DNA of 64,000 nucleotides from Sthenelais limicola (lineage: Eukaryota > Annelida > Polychaeta > Phyllodocida > Sigalionidae). The translations under genes were made by a program, and so were the position numbers. The DNA is taken from positions 55,572,986 through 55,636,985 of the forward strand of contig OW804097.1 of the NCBI GenBank assembly GCA_942159475.1, given 5' to 3'. The notes beneath the pieces were generated by a model that was not told where the DNA came from, made no database searches, and saw only the letters and a list, made by a program, of their open reading frames with translations. This document shows positions 57,501-64,000 of this stretch, piece after piece (the stretch's first letter is position 1; each line of letters opens with the position of its first letter).

Positions 57501-60500
57501 ACTATTCATATAGGAATTAGTTTATATCAAAAACATGCCTTCGTATATTGATGAGGACTTTACCAAATCAACATTAGCCATTTTATCATCTACATATTTA
57601 GAATATAACGCAGGCCCTGGGGATATAAAATTGAAATTGGTAATATAAGATTTGGTAAGTTTTAAATCCATTAGCTATTAGTGGTATATTCTTTATAATA
57701 TAAATCTTGAATTCATCAAAATAATTATATTTGTAATATTGGTTCAAGGTATTGGTCCTGGATCATTAGACATATTACTCATAGTCCGAATAATTTGTTT
57801 GTGGACAATTTATTTTGGAAATTAATAATAATTAAGGAAATGATCTTTTGAATGAATGGCTTGTCGTAATAAAAGCATACTTTCAGCCCTTCTCATTTCA
57901 TGCTATTTTATTAGTATAGCATGTAACAAATGTTGTGGTCAATCATTAGTATTAGAAGCATGCAATAGTGGACTATTACTGCCGTGAATGTATTGGGAAG
58001 TATTTTCTGGACATCTTTCGGAGCTTCGATCTATAACAAGCCAATTCCGTGAAAACAGGGTGGTCCGCGGTCATCAAGTCAAATATATGCTACGAAAATG
58101 AAGGTCTTATCTAATAAAACTAAGGATAAAAGCTCAAGTTATGAAAAGTGCCGATTTTGAAAATATAGGCTACGGCATATTACAAAGCTTTACATGACAC
58201 AGTTTTAAAAGCTAATTGACAATTTCCTGATCACTCTGATGTTTCCGCATCGTCTCCTGGCAGGATAAAACTATTGTTTGATTAGGTTTATATTTTATAT
58301 TGAAATATATTATATATAATCTATGACTAAAGTTTTGAAAATATATTTATTCCGCATTTTCTCAAATCCTTTAGTATAAATATATGGATCATATATGCAT
58401 GCCAGACAAAATCCACACTGGTAGAATAGTCATGAAAATAATATCTCGATAGAAAATAATCTCGGTAGAAAAATGCGACGTTTCATTTTAAAAAAGTTTG
58501 AGAAGGATGATCGGCACAAGTAGGCATTGATTCATTGCACATGTTTCATATCTGATATAATATTTTTTCATAAGGTTCATATTTTGGTTTTCTTTATATT
58601 CATATCACCTTCAATATGGCTACAAACAGATTAACACCATGCAGATGGTATACAGGCACCTTTTCGTTGAACTTCTATCTAAATAATGATTATCTCAGAC
58701 TAAAATGGGTGGCTTCTAGCAGTGTCTAGACTTTTGGGGGGTAAAGATTTTTATTCAGGGAAAGTCCGGTTATGTTCACTTGGAAGAGTGGTTTTCGTTG
58801 TGCCCCGACAGTGCATATTTAAACAGTACAGTACACGTTGTGTGCAGGTAATCAATTCGTTTCATAAAGTCTATTTATTAAACATAAGTTTCCTAATTAT
58901 TTAACTCGGTCTACTGGTCTAGAATAATTATACAAATATATCACAGGTGATAACATGAACGATGAGATGAGAGGTGGGGGCTTATGGGTACTGACTAATG
59001 AATTAACAATGCTATATCCGTTGTGATGATTATGGTTAGGATCTTTTGATCTAGCATAAGACGGTATTTGACGGTGAGTCGGAGATTATGTACATTTTAC
59101 GGCTAACAATATCGTATAAAGGGCCTTGTCCACTAAGCCGATTCTCATGCGATTCTCAAAGAAGTTAGTGCAAAAGAGTCCTGTGCGGCGCAAAATCGCA
59201 CGAGAATCGGCTTGGTGGACTAGGCCCTTAACAATATGACACAATCAATGTACGAGTCAGACAGGTTTATGAACGCAAGAGTTGGAGTATCACTAATACC
59301 TCAACACAAGAACATGCTTACTTGCTCATGTTTTTGAATTTTTTTAACGAAATTTTAAAAATATATATCTATCTATCATAATTATTAGAATCACTGTTTA
59401 TTAGAGTCACTACTGTCTCAACTAAGGATTGTCAGTGATTAGGGAGTAGCAGACCTGCAATAAGGACCTACAAATAACACTGTCTTGGGGACGAGGGCAA
59501 GCTGTGACTGGTATCGAACCCTTTTGAAGGTTTTTAATTTCATGGATTTGCAGGCTACATTTGGTATTTCGATGGTGACATTTGCAATTTCATTGTTAGT
59601 GATTTTCAAAGATTAACACAAATCGTCATCCCTTACCTAATACGTGACAATACACCTTTCTAACACATGTTGCACTCTTTAACTTCTTATCATTTCTAAC
59701 AAATCCCGATAAACCGCATTTCATCAAAACCAGGAAATGTAATACCTTTGCATTAAATTATCAAATGTGCAAAAATGAGGCCATCAAAAAGGCCAGGGAG
59801 GAGCATAATACATAGCTATAGACATGAAATTTAACTACCGGAGAACTCAAAAGTCAAATACAAAGTAGGGTAATTGCTTAAGGTAAAAACACTGAAGGTC
59901 CCCGCAAATAAAAGACTCAGTAGCGCCCAAGGTCCAAATAATTATTGGATTCGGAGAAAGACTTTGACTGTAAATAACGCCTGTCTTTTTCCCGTGGCAC
60001 TTGAATGAGAATATAATTATGTTGGCTGCCTTTGCTTACATGCCATATATACTTGTCTAGTCTAAAGCTATACATTAATATAGAGGGAAGATAAATTAAA
60101 ATTATCTTGTTTCAGTGAAGAATCATGATACAATAACTTATGTTTGGTCAGTGTTAACATGATAATTATTATTAATAATTCTTTATTCATCAAGCGGAGC
60201 ATTGACAAAGGAGGAGATTAGAGGCTCCATATATCATATATACATGCCTTAAAGTAACTAACTGATTAGTGTCAGCCGTGGGCTGTAGCTCTGAGACTGG
60301 GTGAGAACAGAAAACATTATTACCGAGGGGAACTAAAGAAGACATTATACTATATGCTGAGATGCTGCCTCATGTTATCTAGTCCGTTTAAAAAGATGAT
60401 TTTTATGACCTGCCCTCATACTACTCTTCCATCATTTAATCCCTTTGATGCTACACCTTTCATCTGAATCCTCTGGGTCCTACTATATGTATGCCCCCAC

Positions 60501-63159
60501 CATATCAACTTTTCATAAGTGATACAATATACTGCACCATCCATTACCCTTTAATGAATACTGACTGATCCACTATTCTAACCCATGCAACCCCCTAATT
60601 TTTTCCACCACCGTCGCCCCCGACCCCTGTTCGATCCAATTGATCCCACCTGTCCCCCAATTTGGATCTCCTTGATCCCACTACACCTTTGAAATGGCCA
60701 GCCCTAATCCTCCCCCGCCCCTTAATTCCTAATAATTTAATCTGCCAAGTCGTTTCATCTTACATGTGCACCCATGTGTACAGAACACCCCCCCCCCCCA
60801 CCCCAATCCTCTCTCACCATCCCTTAATTTCTAATAATTTAATCATCCTAGTACTCTCACCTTACCTGTACAACCCATATATATATACAGAACAATCCCC
60901 ACTCCCAAACACACACCCCTCCCCACACGCATGCTTCCTACCTCACTATCCCTTAATTCCCAATAGTTTAATCAGTCAAGCCCCTATTCTCTATCCTGTG
61001 CAATCCATGTAAACAGAACTTTCACCCGCACCCCCACCTCACACATATTCCCTCCCTGGCCATTGGATCCCCTTGTACGCGGCATGCAGCCTTCTAAGTT
61101 CTACCACCTGCTCACCCCGGACCTTACCTTGCCCTCAGCCATCTTTGTGTTTGATATGTGCCGACGTCTCCTCGTGATCTCTACCCATCCTACTGTACTG
61201 TACTTAGAATCGAAATAGAAATCCTGAACTATGATATTATCATCGTTGATTCCTTCAAAGCCAGTTTCATGTGATCCCTTCATTCTTGGGTTGTCTGTGA
61301 GATGACCTGGTAGGCTCGGTTAATGATTTCTCTAAATTGAAAAGATCTTTGTATAGATACATTTTTTCTATATCCTCTTAGAACTAATTATTATTTAGTA
61401 CACGACCCTAAAGATTTCTTCTGAAAATAGGAAAAATAGTACCTTGACCAGGTTGATACTGAAATCTATATTCGTGACAATATTCTTTTACTAGATGTGC
61501 ATATAGAACACAAAATCACCTCTTTCGTACTGGATGTTATAATGTCCCAGCTGTACAATTTTGTGCGGTAGATTTGTGTCAGGGTTTCTTGTGGCTTTTA
61601 TCAACAGGATCCAAAAACTTTCCCTTGAGGGGGCATACAATACTAAAATAATGGCTTTCGTAGAGATTGTCATTAGACAGATAGGCACAACAACAGCACC
61701 CCCTACCGCTTTAAATACCTACCATTGGCCTGGCCTAAGGCTAATGAGGTAGAGGACGTCAAATTGTCTCTTGCACCTAGTAATAATTGGCAGTGGTATA
61801 TATATGAACTACCTGCACCAGCCAACAAGGAGATATGCTATACTCATTACTTAACTGTTTCATTATAAATTGTACATTGTTTTGCTAAATATATACCGCA
61901 AGCATATGTTAATTTATGTTCATGGGCTTCCATTAATTTAACACTTGTTAGGAGCTTGGGAAGTTTATTATGATTATCTTATACACGTATTTAAACTTTT
62001 CAGTATACAATGTATTGCCATGATTGTAATATTATGAGCGTATACTTTTTATACTTATTATAATCTAACATCTGGTCAACACTGACACCAGTAGACGGTG
62101 AGAGACAAACAGAGAGGTACAAAGCTACAAGAGAGGCAGAGAGCCACGGAGTGCCAGAGAGATAGACCCAGATTGATAGTGATATTGATTCCAGTAGAAA
62201 TTGCTTTCTACACTGTTAAAGAACAAGCATATTAAAAGTTCCCACAAAAACGTGTAAATAAAAAATATCGCTTATTTCCAACCCTTATGTATATGATTGT
62301 GTGGTGGAGCTGACCTTTTAAAAAAACCTTTGCTGAAAATCAACACCAAAACTATATATTCATTTCCCAGCGTATTAGTCCTAGTTGAACACCCGTGTTG
62401 AAGGAATGTAGTGTGCCCCAGGCTTCTGCTCATAACTATAGACATAGACATAGTATAACTAAAGGCAAAAACACAACAGTTGGGGCTATGTCTGGCCAGA
62501 GTAATGGGGTCTATGTCTGGTGAAACAATTCCCAGAGACACTTATTGTGAAGATGTGGAATTACTAAGGGAACCCATGTCGTTACAGCTGACCATATCTC
62601 CAGGCAGCAACACATAACATCGCTCTTAAATAAATGATATAAAAGATGTGGCAGAAAAATGTCTATTTTAGATGTCGTTTGTTTTAGAGGCAAGGGCAGT
62701 AGGCATATAGCTGTTTTAAATAATAGCCGGAGCTAAATATTGGACCAATAATATAATATAATAATGATGATTGACAATGAGTTTGAAGCTGCTTTGTATT
62801 ACTGAGCTCCATTAAAATTATCAGGAATGGTGCATTGTATACTTTTTAAAACATTGAATGGAATTATGGATTTGTTATTTTCTAATTTAATTCTAATTAG
62901 TGTAACGCCTAATCTTACGTACTTGGAAGATCATAATATATTATTATTACTATTGTCATGAACTTTTGTAAAACTTAGTATGGGAAACTGAAAAGATTAT
63001 TGTCAGATAAAATGCAGCCAATAAAATCCATAAACAAAAACATTATTTACATAACATATATTTATTTTCTTCTTCCCTATGGCAGGTGTCTCACGTACGC
63101 TTCGTCTATATCAAACATAAACATAATTATTTCTCAACATTTCTTTCTCTTAATTCCAG
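45593..63159 (+). other. Presumed 17.6-kb first intron of the right lectin gene
   Basis: I saw no further exon with both splice sites and a recognisable domain. It contains a fold-back element (59119-59229), purine-rich blocks (53720-54070), CT-rich runs (50930-50985) and C-rich sequence (60590-61060). The open frames here, for example 57108-57326 and 54000-54260, look like chance or low complexity. Confidence 0.4.
59119..59229. repeat. 111-bp fold-back (MITE-like) element
   Basis: AAGGGCCTTGTCCACTAAGC and onward is answered by its near inverse (GTGGACTAGGCCCTT at the right end), with the arms also sharing GATTCTC/GAGAATC. A TAACAATAT direct repeat occurs on each side (59104-59112 and 59229-59237), possibly the target duplication. 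Confidence 0.85.
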
Positions 63160-63483
63160 CTCCGACTAGACACCAAAATGTCGTCTGTTTGGTGGAAGAA
63201 CCCTCAGATACCCTCCAAGACGAACTTTATCTCAGCTGCAACAATTCCGGGGTGATTCACGTCACTTCCGTTATCCATGGTTACCAAGAGGAAGCTCTAG
63301 ATACCAAGACATGCGTACTGCAGTCTGACAGCCACTGCGCCACCACTGATTCCAAATTCCTCCACAAGGTGCTGCAGGAATGCATGGGGAACGCAGGGTG
63401 TCACGTGCCCGTGGTGAGACTGTATCTTGACCAGTGTGACAAGAACAGTAACTATGTGCAGGTCGAGTACGAGTGTGTACCAG
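63160..63483 (+). CDS. Right SUEL lectin gene: lectin domain exon
   Basis: The acceptor TTCTCTTAATTCCAG and donor CAG|GTAAGC bound a 324-nt, phase 1-1 exon (108 codons). It encodes one complete SUEL/Gal-lectin domain with eight cysteines: LYLSCNNSG, the KTC and HC centre, the LQECMGNAGCHVPV block and the closing YVQVEYECVP. Classic YGR and DPC motifs are replaced by HGY and DQC. In the left gene the same domain is split over three exons. The gene runs past the window end, so repeats of the domain, a membrane anchor or other modules cannot be seen. Confidence 0.85.
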
Positions 63484-64000
63484 GTAAGCAACTTAATTAA
63501 TTTCATTTTTAGAATTACAGGAATTACTTTATTTCAAACAAGCTGGTTTTGCTTTATTTACAGAAATATTTTACCAAAGGATTAATGACCGACAATGAGG
63601 GGCTGCTGGTGCACTGTGCGGTGTATAATCCCGAGGAGAAGCCGCGGGATTATACGGTACACAGATAGTGCACCAGCCGGCCCGAAATGGAGGTTACTAA
63701 TCTCATTAGTCTCTGCCTTAGGTGGTTATAGTAATTTTAAAAACTGAAAAATTAATAGTGAATTGTCTACTACTACACCTGTAATAGCAAAGGAAAACCT
63801 CCCACCTGCTGGAGAATGCTTTCTTATAGCAATCCCTGATTGAATCAAATGGTTTTTCTAATTTCAAATTCAAATTCAAGAATTGAGAGTGCTTAGAAGT
63901 TAGAGGAAAGAACTTGCTTTGGAATCATTCAACATTATTGGTTTCGTCTAGGATAATGTGTTTTTAAATAGTTAACGATGGAACGAAATGTTATACCCTA
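63484..64000 (+). other. Intron after the lectin exon (partial)
   Basis: It begins with GTAAGC and contains a fold-back element. No exon is seen before the window end. Confidence 0.6.
63599..63684. repeat. Fold-back element in intron
   Basis: GCTGGTGCACT and GTATAATCCCG on the left are answered by CGGGATTATAC and AGTGCACCAGC on the right, with an unpaired bulge in each arm. Confidence 0.85.

Noticed and set aside
1..64000. CRISPR arrays, bacterial operons, riboswitches, rRNA genes
   Set aside because: I found no regular spacer arrays, Shine-Dalgarno-led gene strings or rRNA-like sequence; all evidence is eukaryotic.

Overview
The window is animal nuclear DNA: it is intron-rich, AT-rich, full of simple repeats and fold-back elements, and has eukaryotic tRNA genes with internal promoters. 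SUEL-type (rhamnose/galactose-binding lectin) exons and the many TAGGCCT-type words would suit a marine invertebrate, perhaps a deuterostome such as an echinoderm. That placement is inference only.

There are three main layers. (1) On the left, minus strand, a seven-exon host gene (11415 down to 1981) encodes a signal peptide, one SUEL lectin domain split over three exons, a Ser/Thr/Gly-rich stalk, one transmembrane helix and a 143-residue cytoplasmic tail. All its intron phases agree. (2) On the right, plus strand, a second gene begins at 45517 with a signal-peptide exon (phase 1 end) and has a complete SUEL domain in one phase 1-1 exon (63160-63483). It continues past the window end. The two lectin genes lie head to head. 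(3) Between them a very large, young LTR retroelement is inserted on the minus strand (17917-35749, 17.8 kb). Its two 247-bp LTRs are identical and it is flanked by an ATAT target duplication.

The element reads, in its own direction: 5' LTR, a leader holding a splice donor and a 70-codon ORF at the first AUG, gag, pol (+1 frame relative to gag), a 1.2-kb gap, a three-exon env-like glycoprotein gene with two short spliceosomal introns, about 5 kb of unexplained sequence, a polypurine tract and the 3' LTR. Pol is of Ty3/gypsy type (protease, RT, RNase H, integrase with HHCC and DD35E). Gag carries features expected of a budding retrovirus: an N-terminal myristoylation-type start with a basic cluster, and PPxY and PTAP late-domain motifs. 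Env has a furin-type site and membrane helices. The 5-kb 3' region may hold further genes: a Cys-rich candidate exon, an antisense TATA/Inr promoter-like site and small ORFs. The whole element is about ten times richer than its flanks in the word GACGC/GCGTC.

The rest includes two identical tRNA-Gly(TCC) genes on opposite strands, a 2.4-kb element with inverted ends and a TTTAA duplication, several fold-back (MITE-like) elements inside introns, and microsatellites and minisatellites. Long stretches without recognisable genes are intergenic or intronic.
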